NCBI RefSeq assembly: GCF_025833875.1
Contig: NZ_JAOYOD010000001.1
Coordinates: 3,782,001 to 3,846,000 of the forward strand
Direction of reading: 5' to 3'
Length of the DNA stretch: 64,000 nucleotides
From: Reichenbachiella ulvae
Lineage (GTDB): Bacteria; Bacteroidota; Bacteroidia; Cytophagales; Cyclobacteriaceae
Shown: piece by piece, positions 50,324 through 58,560 of the stretch
Numbering within the stretch: the stretch's first letter is position 1
Layout of the letters: every line of letters begins with the position of its first letter
Translations under genes and position numbers: made by a program
Notes under the pieces: generated by a model
The model's database searches: none
Seen by the model: the letters and a program-made list of their open reading frames with translations, nothing else
What the model was told of the DNA's origin: nothing

Positions 50324-51322
50324 ATGAACAGCCCGATTACTGGAAAAGAAATGCAACTCAGCTACGAATGGAGAACCATACCATTTCGAAAAGAGCAGTT
50401 TGAAATTCCATACCAATTTTACTTATGTGAGGATTCAGGTGAGCAATTCACTACCACTGAAGTGGATGAATTAAACATGCGAATGGTTTACAATCAGTTC
50501 AGGACAAAGCATCACATTCCCCTCCCAGATGAGATTAGATCCATTAGGGAGCAATATGAGGTGTCAGCGTCCAGAATGGGTGAGATATTGGGTTTTGGCC
50601 CTAATACTTATGGTCAATATGAAAAAGGAGATTTACCATCATTGGCTAACGCCAAACTATTGAAAATGGCTAATGACCCTGAAAAATTTCTTGATCTAGT
50701 CAAAGATTGGGAAACGAGTTCTGATAAACCAAAGGCTGATTTATTGAAAAGAGTACGAAAACTCATTGATCAGGAAAACTCATTTATTAATAATCTTGAA
50801 AGCTATTTGATGGGGGGGCATAAAGCTAGTCATTACACTGGGTTTAAGACTCCAGATTATGAGAAGCTTACTGAAATGATAGTGTTTTTTGCACAGGAGG
50901 TGCCCTGCTACAAGACCAAAATGAACAAGCTGCTATTTTATTCTGACTTTCTAATGTTCAAACAACAAGGGCACTCTGTAAGTGGAGCTATGTATAAGGC
51001 CATACCCTATGGTCCTGTTCCTAACAGTTTTGAGTCAATTTTTGAGAGTCTAGCCAAAAAAGATGTAATAGATATCTGGTATGACGAGTTGCCAGAGGGA
51101 GGGCAAAAGCAGTATCTCCAGGGACGAAAAGACCGACCACTAAGAAATGAACTCTTTTCTGAAAATGAAATGATGGTTCTGGATACAATTAAGTCGAGAT
51201 TTAAAGATACCAAACCCTATGAAATCGTAGAAATCAGTCATCAGGAAAAGGGTTGGATCGATAACGAAGTATCTCGCTCGTATATTAGCTATCACTACGC
51301 ATTTGATTTGAAGGCATTATAA
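50324..51322 (+). CDS. HTH-Panacea (DUF4065) antitoxin, MqsA-like
   Basis: 332 residues. The N-terminal region (SPITGKEMQLSYEWRTIPF and FYLCEDSGEQF) resembles the MqsA zinc domain with the cysteine pairs replaced. An HTH_3/MqsA-type domain at about 65-115 has VSASRMGEILGFGPNTYGQYEKG. The C-terminal Panacea/DUF4065 domain (about 178-300) has KMNKLLFYSDFLMFKQQGHSVSG and YKAIPYGPVP, the chaperone-like neutralisation module found in many toxin-antitoxin pairs. It should bind the preceding toxin and repress the operon promoter. A short gene-free stretch follows before the convergent gene. Confidence 0.82.
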   Translation: MNSPITGKEMQLSYEWRTIPFRKEQFEIPYQFYLCEDSGEQFTTTEVDELNMRMVYNQFRTKHHIPLPDEIRSIREQYEVSASRMGEILGFGPNTYGQYEKGDLPSLANAKLLKMANDPEKFLDLVKDWETSSDKPKADLLKRVRKLIDQENSFINNLESYLMGGHKASHYTGFKTPDYEKLTEMIVFFAQEVPCYKTKMNKLLFYSDFLMFKQQGHSVSGAMYKAIPYGPVPNSFESIFESLAKKDVIDIWYDELPEGGQKQYLQGRKDRPLRNELFSENEMMVLDTIKSRFKDTKPYEIVEISHQEKGWIDNEVSRSYISYHYAFDLKAL

Positions 51323-51366
51323 AACCCAGTAAGATCAATAGAATTGGTGCTTACTGGGTATAATAA

Positions 51367-52695
51367 TCAATAAAGTGCAGTACTTAAACTATTTGGTTCA
51401 ATTTGCAGAAAATTGGTTGTTCTATTGAATTTAACTGTGAACCATTTTTCTACTTCGTTTTCATCAATAATCTTCGTTTCACCATTCAGTTGTAGAATTT
51501 CCAAACGGAACGAATTTAAATTCGGCCCTAAATCTATACCATATTCGGTGTTCCAGTAAAGAGTTCCAGAAGCTATTTCATTCAATTCAGACAATGTATC
51601 TATAGTACGAAATTCCTTCCATTCTACTGTTCCGTTCACAGACCCTCTCGCGTCCCGGTAAACATATTCTCCTAATATCCTTCTGCAAGAACCATAATTT
51701 CTTACTTCGCCCGATACTCTAAAACCATTGGCAGTTTTATTTTCTATATTAGGCCTAGTTGAATTTCTACTTACATGTACTCCCGATAATTCTACAGAAT
51801 TGACATCAATTTTCCATTTCGGTCCAGCTGAATTAAAAACCCAAGTTTTTCCTCTTGAATTTTGACAATGCCTATTTCTGTGCCCAAATTTTTCGGCGCG
51901 ATAATTATATAGAGAGTCTACTTCATTTGTCTTTATTAATAATTTAAAAGTCCCCATCATTTCAGGAACCAAATAAAATCCCAGAGTGTATTTTTGTTCT
52001 TTTGAACCAAAAAGTCTCTTTTTAAATACAATCAACTCTGCGGTTTTTAGATTAATTCTTGTTGAGTCATTATATAAATCTAATGGCAGTAAAAACTCCA
52101 GACGAGAATCAATTTTTGTAGTTGGTTTATATTCTTCACCATCAATAAGTATGTAAGGTTCCTTATGAGCTAGCCATGCACCGTCTATTCTAACTGAAAC
52201 ATCTTGATTTTCTGAATTTCCATAATATGTTGGTGATAATCCAGTTAAAACTGGTGCCTTTTTACTACCTGGTAGAGTACCTATTAAGGCCACTCCCTTA
52301 TTAAGAATCTGATCAACATCCTGAATCAGTATTTGTCCAGTTTGTTCGACCTGAGAAATTGTATTGTTTATATCAGTAAGTAGGTCTTGTTGCTCCTTCG
52401 TTAACTTTTCGAAGGTTTTATCAATATTTTTTCCAACAATATAATCCGCTTGCTGAAGAACTAGTTGAAGGTGTGATCTTATATCGAATGATTGCTTGGT
52501 TATTACATTATCGAGATTTGCAATAATATCGTCGATCCGATCAGCGAAATTATCTACTATGCCATTAACAGTTTGACCTGCTAGAGCAACTTCAGCTTGG
52601 GCATTACAATTATTCTGACTCAGAAATAGCATTATCAAACAAGGTAGTATTGATTTGACAATCAAATGCTTAGGTTTCAAATTGGTGATTTTCAT
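51367..52695 (-). CDS. Hypothetical secreted protein (island cargo)
   Basis: 442 residues with a signal peptide after a basic leader (hydrophobic ILPCLIMLFLSQ, cleavage near NAQ at residue 33). Residues about 35-140 are helical with heptads (FADRIDDIIANLDNVITKQSF, LTDINNTISQVEQTG). The rest is beta-rich, including an IPT/TIG-like piece (PVLTGLSPTYYGNSENQDVSVRIDGAWL). No specific family recognised. It is the only large minus-strand gene in the left part of the island, with its own promoter region at 52696-52880. Function unknown. Confidence 0.55.
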   Translation of the reverse strand: MKITNLKPKHLIVKSILPCLIMLFLSQNNCNAQAEVALAGQTVNGIVDNFADRIDDIIANLDNVITKQSFDIRSHLQLVLQQADYIVGKNIDKTFEKLTKEQQDLLTDINNTISQVEQTGQILIQDVDQILNKGVALIGTLPGSKKAPVLTGLSPTYYGNSENQDVSVRIDGAWLAHKEPYILIDGEEYKPTTKIDSRLEFLLPLDLYNDSTRINLKTAELIVFKKRLFGSKEQKYTLGFYLVPEMMGTFKLLIKTNEVDSLYNYRAEKFGHRNRHCQNSRGKTWVFNSAGPKWKIDVNSVELSGVHVSRNSTRPNIENKTANGFRVSGEVRNYGSCRRILGEYVYRDARGSVNGTVEWKEFRTIDTLSELNEIASGTLYWNTEYGIDLGPNLNSFRLEILQLNGETKIIDENEVEKWFTVKFNRTTNFLQIEPNSLSTALY

Positions 52696-52883
52696 GATTA
52701 TTTAGTTAAGTGGATAAAACATGAAATTATGAGCACAAGATTATTTTAGCAATACCTATAATTTGGTATTTTCTAATTTAAATCGATCATTAAGCTTGAT
52801 CAAAAAACGTTTCCAAAAACTATCAAGTAGTTTTCACTTGTTCTGATTGTTTTTGCAGCAAAAAGCACTTAACAAATTATTGA

Positions 52884-53203
52884 ACTAAGCGTATTCACAT
52901 CTAGGCAAAGAAATACTTAAGAGAAAGCATCCAAAAATTTGTAGGGGCATTAGCCGCTGCACAATCTGATAAAGGTGTTTTTATCACCACTTCTAGTTTC
53001 TCCAAAGGGCAATTGAATATGTCAACCAATTAGCTTCTGTAAGAATTGTATTGATAGATGGAACCTTACTCTCTAGTTACATCTATGAATATAGCTTGGG
53101 CATGCAAACAGAACAGGTAATTGAGCTCAAGAAAATAGATAGCGATTTTTGGGATTCACTAGAGTATGATCCTAATCGCTTTCCTGATGGGAGGGGGATT
53201 TAA
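52884..53203 (+). pseudogene. Remnant of an Mrr-family restriction endonuclease
   Basis: C-terminal catalytic region only. Reading from 52884 gives TKRIHI*AKKYLRESIQKFVGALAAAQ, where the stop (TAG, 52902) replaces a CAG for the Gln of the Mrr QAK motif. The frame continues DKGVFITTSSFSKG. At the GGG run at about 52999 one G appears lost; in the other frame AIEYVNQLASVRIVLIDGTLL...YEYSLGM runs to TAA at 53201-53203. Mrr endonucleases have exactly this order (QAKxY, FVGAL, GxFITTSxFS, IVLIDG). The N-terminal winged-helix half and catalytic Asp/Glu are missing, so the gene is dead. Confidence 0.75.
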
Positions 53204-53293
53204 GGTGTTCTCATTGAAGACTTCTTATTTAGTGTAGATATCTCCAGTGAGAATCCTTTTGACTATGTTCAGTTTTTTTGTTCACGTTTTTTA

Positions 53294-53330
53294 TTTGTTC
53301 ACGTGTCGTGAACATGTTATTTTTGTGAAC
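53294..53330 (+). promoter_or_regulatory. AbiE promoter with embedded palindromic operator
   Basis: TTTG (53294-53297) is the -33 box and TATTTTTG (53318-53325) a perfect TAnnTTTG -7 box, spacer 20 bp. Inside the spacer lies the 17-bp palindrome GTTCACGTGTCGTGAAC (53297-53313). Further half-sites are GTTCACG at 53280-53286 and GTGAAC at 53325-53330, the latter two bases before the ATG. Four half-sites covering the promoter indicate autorepression, probably by the AbiEi-like antitoxin encoded first. Confidence 0.75.
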
Positions 53331-53332
53331 AA

Positions 53333-54310
53333 ATGAACGAAAGGATTATTCATATCGCCATAAAAAATGTAGAAGAGAATCTACCAATTAAGTTGGAATA
53401 CCGTGAGGCAGGCCAACCGGATGGAAATATATGCCTAACCCACAAAGACCAAACCTATCATCTCCATGCAGTAATCAAAGGAGGGGTCAGGAAGTACGTA
53501 CTAGACCAATTAGCAGAATATGTCCAGGAATATCAGCATGTCATACTAGTGGCAGAGCACATTCCAGCCAAAGTGAAGCAGCAACTACGAGAGCAACATA
53601 TTCCCTATATTGAAGCCAATGGGAATATCTACTTTGAAAATAACAACACTTTCTTGCTCGTAGATACCAACAAAACGAAAGCGTTCCCAAAAGAAAAAGG
53701 GAATCGTGCTTTTACCAAGACAGGTTTAAAAGTACTTTTTCACTTGTTACAGAAACCTGAGTTGATCAAATTCCCTCAAAGGCAAATTGCGGATGTTACA
53801 GGTGTTGCCCTAGGCAATATCCCACAGGTAATTGAAGGGCTCAAAAAAACGGGGTATTTATTGCCATTGAATGATAAAGAGTATCTGTGGAACAATAGAG
53901 AGGAGTTGCTCGATCGATGGATTGAAGCTTACCAAACCACCTTAAAGCCTAGCCTTAAAAAAGGGAATTATCAACCAAGGATCCCATGGAAGCAGATAGG
54001 GTTGAATACAGGAAGAACGGTATGGAGTGGCGAGCCAGCTGGTGAGAATTTAACCATGCACCTAAGAGCTGAAAAGCTTCAGATGTATACCAGGGAGAAT
54101 CAAGCAGACCTTATCAAGAACTATCAATTACAGCCCAAAACAGACGGAGAGATTGAAGTCTATGACATGTTTTGGGAAGAGGAGTTCAATCAAAGCCCAT
54201 TTACCGCACCTCCACTAATAGTATATGCAGATTTGATCATAGAAGGTGGGAAAAGAAACAAGGAAACCGCTAAATTGATTTTCGATGAGTTTATCGAACC
54301 AATCTTATAA
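53333..54310 (+). CDS. abiEi: AbiEi-family antitoxin of a type IV toxin-antitoxin system
   Basis: 325 residues. It resembles the Bacteroidota AbiEi-type proteins: an N-terminal half with beta-alpha units (HAVIKGGVRKYVLDQLAEYV, IPYIEANGNIYFENNNTFLLVD), then a winged-helix segment at about 150-185 (RQIADVTGVALGNIPQVIEGLKK, TGYLLPL) and a C-terminal domain with YTRENQADLIKNYQL. AbiEi antitoxins repress their own operon through inverted repeats and prevent the action of AbiEii. The gene is coupled to the toxin by a 26-bp overlap and starts only 8 bp after the -7 box, so the leader is very short. Confidence 0.78.
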   Translation: MNERIIHIAIKNVEENLPIKLEYREAGQPDGNICLTHKDQTYHLHAVIKGGVRKYVLDQLAEYVQEYQHVILVAEHIPAKVKQQLREQHIPYIEANGNIYFENNNTFLLVDTNKTKAFPKEKGNRAFTKTGLKVLFHLLQKPELIKFPQRQIADVTGVALGNIPQVIEGLKKTGYLLPLNDKEYLWNNREELLDRWIEAYQTTLKPSLKKGNYQPRIPWKQIGLNTGRTVWSGEPAGENLTMHLRAEKLQMYTRENQADLIKNYQLQPKTDGEIEVYDMFWEEEFNQSPFTAPPLIVYADLIIEGGKRNKETAKLIFDEFIEPIL

Positions 54311-55136
54311 AGAATTAGCCATTCCCCACTTTGCAGAAGTGTTTCATCTGATCGATGAAGTCATGAAAGATCATGGGATACCTTATTACCTCATTGGTGC
54401 CAGTGCCATTGCTTTAGAACTGCTCAAAACGGGAATCAAACCAAGTCGAGGAACGAAAGACATCGACTTTGCGCTGATGATCTCCTCGATGCAAGAATAT
54501 CAAGCGATTGGTAAATCGCTGGAAGGAAAGGGATTTAGAAAGGCAAAAGAGCCCTGGACTTATTTCTTTGAAAAAGATAATGTGGTAATTGATTTATTGC
54601 CATTTGGTGAGATTCAAGAAAACGATACAGAGGATTTTGACAAACGCTACTCCGATTTACACATCATTGGGTTTGAAGAAGTATTAGAAACACCGGAGTC
54701 TGTTCAAATAGAAGAGAGCTGGGTCAACATCCCTCCTTTGTCTGGTATGATTCTATTAAAGCTAATCGCCTGGAATGATCGTCCAGAAGACCGGGACAAT
54801 GATCTCAGTGATATATTAAGAATCATAGAACATTACTATGATCTCCAGTTTGATCAAATTACTGAAGAGCATTATGATGTTCTCGATGTAACCGATGTGA
54901 AAGACTTTGATGAGAAAAGAGTAGCAGCAGAGGTCTTAGGGAGGGAGGCCAAGAAGTACCTAGATAAATCAAGTGAATTTCGAAATGCCATTAATCGCAT
55001 CATTTCCGAAAACCTTGAGGACATAGGCAAATCGGGAATAGCAAAGGAATGGTCCCGCCAATCAGGAAGCAACATTGAGTATACATTTAGCCTGCTACAA
55101 TCATTTCAAAAAGGACTACTCTGGAAGGGCAAATAG
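54285..55136 (+). CDS. abiEii: AbiEii/AbiGii-type nucleotidyltransferase toxin
   Basis: 283 residues of the pol-beta nucleotidyltransferase superfamily: LIGASAIALELL (the G[GS] loop), then GTKDIDFAL with the DxD metal ligands, and VIDLLPFG with the third acidic residue. ILLKLIAWNDRPEDRDNDLSDI is the AbiEii-family helix that follows. AbiEii toxins transfer nucleotides to a target (tRNA in studied MenT homologues), stopping growth during phage infection. Its start lies inside the antitoxin gene by 26 bp. Confidence 0.85.
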   Translation: MSLSNQSYKELAIPHFAEVFHLIDEVMKDHGIPYYLIGASAIALELLKTGIKPSRGTKDIDFALMISSMQEYQAIGKSLEGKGFRKAKEPWTYFFEKDNVVIDLLPFGEIQENDTEDFDKRYSDLHIIGFEEVLETPESVQIEESWVNIPPLSGMILLKLIAWNDRPEDRDNDLSDILRIIEHYYDLQFDQITEEHYDVLDVTDVKDFDEKRVAAEVLGREAKKYLDKSSEFRNAINRIISENLEDIGKSGIAKEWSRQSGSNIEYTFSLLQSFQKGLLWKGK

Positions 55137-55743
55137 TCCTCACCGGCTTAGGTAGCTCCCCCTGGTCGCTAAGCAACTGTAGTAGAAGGCCGAATCTCCC
55201 TTGGTAAAGCGGCGTTCGTCTTTCCTTGTCGAGCATAAAACCACGCCAGACTTTTCATATAGAACTTTTTAGGAATAGACATCCTTGTTTGCTTGTCAAT
55301 TGTCTGTCATGGTTTTTGCTTCTCCTGGCGTCAATCCTCACAGCTGTTCCTATGTCTTTGCCTGAGTGATTAGTTTGGAGGTAAGACTCAGACAAATCCA
55401 TCCACAGCTCAACTTAGGCTCGCCTGCGGATTCAGTCGGACAGTAGTCACCAGGCGCTATATGAAGGAAATAAGAATGTGCGCCTGATGCTACTCACAGC
55501 CAGTCGCCTTTATCAAGGCTTTTCCTGGCTGGCCTCCTTCATACTCGCAGACGGCTCGCGCCCACACAGCCCCGCGCACATGCACCTTCCCTTCGCTCCA
55601 TTCGACTCCCAATAGGTATTGAAGGAAAGAAAAGTTTCCTTCTTCAACGATTGGGAGCCATTTCGCCCATATAGAGGCAATTACGGGAAAAGATTCATAT
55701 AGAAAGAAATAAGCCACAGGGAACGAGACCCAAAATTGCACTA
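55137..55743. other. Structured non-coding stretch with three inverted repeats
   Basis: About 600 bp without a convincing coding frame and with a GC content visibly above the rest of the island. It holds imperfect long hairpins at 55442-55494 (AGTAG..AGGCGC/GCGCCT..CTACT), 55498-55530 (nested AGCCAG/CTGGCT with GCCTT/AAGGC) and 55606-55657 (CTCCCAAT/ATTGGGAG with GAAGGAAA/TTTCCTTC inside). No tRNA, rRNA or known riboswitch is recognised. Could be a structured RNA or decayed mobile DNA. Confidence 0.5.
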
Positions 55744-55785
55744 ATGAGCAAAACACCCTTCCAGGCCTACAAAATCTATAATCCC

Positions 55786-56313
55786 ATGAAGAAACTATTA
55801 ATTGTTTTATTGACGTGTGCTACAACTTCCATTCATGCTCAAACCACAGAGGAGGTTAAACTCTATATAGAATCCCTGGTCTATGGCAACCAACCTTCCT
55901 CCTATTCCTATGATATAGCGTTCGGTGAGGGCTTTGATGATTCGCTTCTCAAGAAGTGGCAGATGAGAAATGTTGAAAACAAGGAAGGGATCATGCTCAT
56001 CCACAGGAATTGGAAGGCTTATGATGTGTCCTGTTTGAATCTCCTTGATATGAAAGGAATTAGGAACATTGCTATCCTTGAAGAGGATGGGTATGTTATT
56101 CTTAAACTCTTCATGGAGAAAGGCTACCAATCAAAGGAGTTCTCAAACTCAGGAGAGAGCGTATATGGCAATCCAACCTGGGAGATGTCGGAATTTCCCT
56201 CACCTGTGATTCTTTTGGGCCAGGGAAGAAATGAGGCCGCCCGAAAACTGAAAGAGGCCATTCTATTCCTGGCCAAAGAATTTGGGGCCAGGCCTGTTGG
56301 GGATTTGTTCTAG
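55786..56313 (+). CDS. Hypothetical secreted protein (island cargo)
   Basis: 175 residues from ATG 55786, chosen because it gives a standard signal peptide (MKKLLIVLLTCATTSIHAQ); an ATG 42 bases upstream is in frame but adds 14 residues in front of it. The mature part (LYIESLVYGNQPSSYSYDIAF, NLLDMKGIRNIAILEEDG) has no family I recognise. It is alone, between the structured stretch and the GC-tract hairpin. Confidence 0.5.
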   Translation: MKKLLIVLLTCATTSIHAQTTEEVKLYIESLVYGNQPSSYSYDIAFGEGFDDSLLKKWQMRNVENKEGIMLIHRNWKAYDVSCLNLLDMKGIRNIAILEEDGYVILKLFMEKGYQSKEFSNSGESVYGNPTWEMSEFPSPVILLGQGRNEAARKLKEAILFLAKEFGARPVGDLF

Positions 56314-56361
56314 ATCACCTATTGAAAGGACCTGTAAACCTCCTTCCCAACGCCATGATGT

Positions 56362-56409
56362 CCCCCCTCCCCCCTCTTTTTTAATTTATAATAAGAGGGG
56401 GGAGGGGGG
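56362..56409. repeat. G/C-tract perfect hairpin
   Basis: C6-T-C6-TCTT (56362-56378) and AAGA-G6-A-G6 (56393-56409), a perfect 17-bp inverted repeat around a 14-base AT loop, abutting the stop codon of the SF2 helicase gene at 56410. No T-run follows on either strand, so it is not a standard terminator. The G6-A-G6 tract can form quadruplex DNA or RNA. Confidence 0.75.
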
Positions 56410-58437
56410 CTAGATTTGATAATACTTAATTCTAGATTGATTCTTTAATCCGAAAGCCATCTTAACTGATTCCTTAATAGATTCCCTTCTTCTTCCTAAT
56501 GAACCATAAATTGCTTCCAGCAGTATCTTGAAATTCTCAAAAGAATCAAGCTTTAATGAATTATATAAGGATAGGTATGGTAATCTGTTAAATTCATTCA
56601 CTAGAGAGGGGATATGAATCATTCTCCCTGTCTTATTAATACTTATCTCTATTTCCTTCGTCAAGCTACCCAATTGAGAGTCTTCACTATAGAGTAATAA
56701 CCTAACTTGTAGGTAAGTGATCAACCTATTGTAGGATCTGTAGTCTTGAACCAACCGTTTTGTTGTTTCATAATAAAAATTCTCCTTATCCAGATTTGAA
56801 GTTTTTCTTTCTTTGGCAAAAAGATCTGTTGACCACATCAAACAAAATGAGTGAAAATATAAATTTATTCGATCAGTGAATTGAGTATATGTGAGATAAA
56901 ACTCTTGTATCTCTGCACCATAGAACTCAAGTTTAGGGTTCGTTAAGAACATTTCTGCTGATAGAAATATGTGCTTGTATAATTCTCGATTATTCCAACT
57001 TAACAAGTTCTGACGAATGGAAGGGATTTTATAAAAATGAGCAAAAGTTGATTTAAAATAATTGAAATCTGTATTTATCCTGTCTAATAACTCATTAAGG
57101 CTTTTCTCTTGTTTTGCATTGGCTACTTGGATAGAGGTCAGAACTCCTGGGTCAGGGTTACAGTTTAGGATACTGTAAGTACTCTGAACATTGAAATCAC
57201 AATACTTAGAAAATCTTGAATGAATGTAACCGGGGGAGTATGCCTTTTCTATTGTTTTATAAGTTAACCCAAGTGGTAGCTCAAGTTCGTTTTCTAGAGC
57301 AGAATCAATTTCAGGATGATGCTTTAATTCAAGGAGTTTCTTTGGCAAGCGTTTAGCATCCATCAATGTATCCTTAATGACAGCCCTTTCATCTTTAATC
57401 TTGCCTTTCTGTTTCAAAAACTCTGATTCAAGACTAAAATACAGAAGATGAAAACCAGTTTGCTTAACACATCTAGAACGCTTCGCAAATTGCTTAACTA
57501 CTATTGGACTTTCATTGCCAATTACAATCCCGGCCATAATTCTTGGATCGTAAATATTTAACCCTATTGAAACAATAGAAGTACAAATTAATACTTTGGC
57601 ATCCTTAGGAATCGTGCCATTGGTTATTAGTTGTTTATAATGCTGCTCTGTCTTGTGATCAGCATCATACAAGTATGATTTAAAATTATACCAACTTAGA
57701 AACTCCTGTATCCCACGATTCTGTTTTTTATTATTATTGAAGATTACAAAACAATCCAGCTTTCTAGACCAATCCAACAGTGTTTCTGTGATAAACAAAA
57801 TTGGATCAAGATGTTTTGCATGTTTCACAAAATAATGATCAAGATTAGTTCTAAAGGTGTCTTTTACTTTTATTTGAATCCACGACTCAATGTCTAACAA
57901 CGAAATATCAAACAAATATGGTGTTCCTGTCAAATAGAGAATTCTAAACTTTTTCTCCGTTAGAATACTTCGAACAGCTGCCATCTCTTTTACTAGATCA
58001 ATCCAGGAAATAAGAAGGTGAGCTTCATCAATAATTATTAAGTCCTCTTCATTTAAGTATTTTTGAAGCTTAACAAATTGCTGAAAAGTGGCTGCTACGA
58101 AAAAATCTTCCTCTTTTAAGATTTCACCACTCTTTAATCTTTTTTTATATTTCTCATCTTCAGAATTACATACCAAATCCCATTTCCAACTTGCATTTTG
58201 CATTTGATTGGGAATACCCATTAATCCACAGCAAAAAACAGATCTACCACCGATGCTTTTGTTTTTCATCATCAGTTCTTTAGCAAGGGTAGTTTTACCA
58301 GAAGATGGTTCAGAAACTAATAGGGTTGAGGCATTATCAAAAACCACTTTCTCAACTTCCTGATACTTTTCGGATACATATTCTACTACTTCTAATTCCT
58401 TAGCGGGCTTAATTAATCCTGTCATACTAAATTTCAA
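56410..58437 (-). CDS. Orphan SF2 (DEAH-box) helicase-like protein with unknown C-terminal domain
   Basis: 675 residues. Walker A SEPSSGKTTLA near residue 45, DEAH in IIIDEAHLLI near 140, LYLTGTPYLFD as motif III, CTSIVSIGLNIY as motif V and a degenerate motif VI QFAKRSRC. The remaining 330 residues are helical with no motif I know (IHSRFSKYCDFNVQSTYSILN, then many Leu/Tyr-rich helices). Codon use is AT-rich like other cargo. It is the right-most island gene, ending at the hairpin and starting about 120 bp from attR. Probable defence or DNA-processing function, not provable from sequence. Confidence 0.6.
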   Translation of the reverse strand: MKFSMTGLIKPAKELEVVEYVSEKYQEVEKVVFDNASTLLVSEPSSGKTTLAKELMMKNKSIGGRSVFCCGLMGIPNQMQNASWKWDLVCNSEDEKYKKRLKSGEILKEEDFFVAATFQQFVKLQKYLNEEDLIIIDEAHLLISWIDLVKEMAAVRSILTEKKFRILYLTGTPYLFDISLLDIESWIQIKVKDTFRTNLDHYFVKHAKHLDPILFITETLLDWSRKLDCFVIFNNNKKQNRGIQEFLSWYNFKSYLYDADHKTEQHYKQLITNGTIPKDAKVLICTSIVSIGLNIYDPRIMAGIVIGNESPIVVKQFAKRSRCVKQTGFHLLYFSLESEFLKQKGKIKDERAVIKDTLMDAKRLPKKLLELKHHPEIDSALENELELPLGLTYKTIEKAYSPGYIHSRFSKYCDFNVQSTYSILNCNPDPGVLTSIQVANAKQEKSLNELLDRINTDFNYFKSTFAHFYKIPSIRQNLLSWNNRELYKHIFLSAEMFLTNPKLEFYGAEIQEFYLTYTQFTDRINLYFHSFCLMWSTDLFAKERKTSNLDKENFYYETTKRLVQDYRSYNRLITYLQVRLLLYSEDSQLGSLTKEIEISINKTGRMIHIPSLVNEFNRLPYLSLYNSLKLDSFENFKILLEAIYGSLGRRRESIKESVKMAFGLKNQSRIKYYQI

Positions 58438-58490
58438 ATAGCCCGCAAGTTAATAGTAGTTCCTTATAATATCGAGATAAAAACATCGAA

Positions 58491-58509
58491 GGTCCCCAAA
58501 TCGGTACCC
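58491..58509 (+). repeat. Right arm-type repeats (GGTCCCC, AAATCGGTACCC)
   Basis: GGTCCCC followed directly by AAATCGGTACCC, an 11 of 12 match to the left-end repeats AAATCGGTCCCC at 39136 and 39156. It lies 52 bp inside attR. Together with the left pair it fits integrase arm sites on both sides of the island. Confidence 0.55.
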
Positions 58510-58560
58510 TTTACGATAAACGAAAACATTATGGGCTGAAAATGAGCTAATTAACACTAA

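Noticed and set aside
55490..55756. 88-residue minus-strand frame over the structured stretch
   Set aside because: No family-like segment, biased composition from the hairpins, and it overlaps the start of the secreted-protein gene. Treated as a non-coding shadow.
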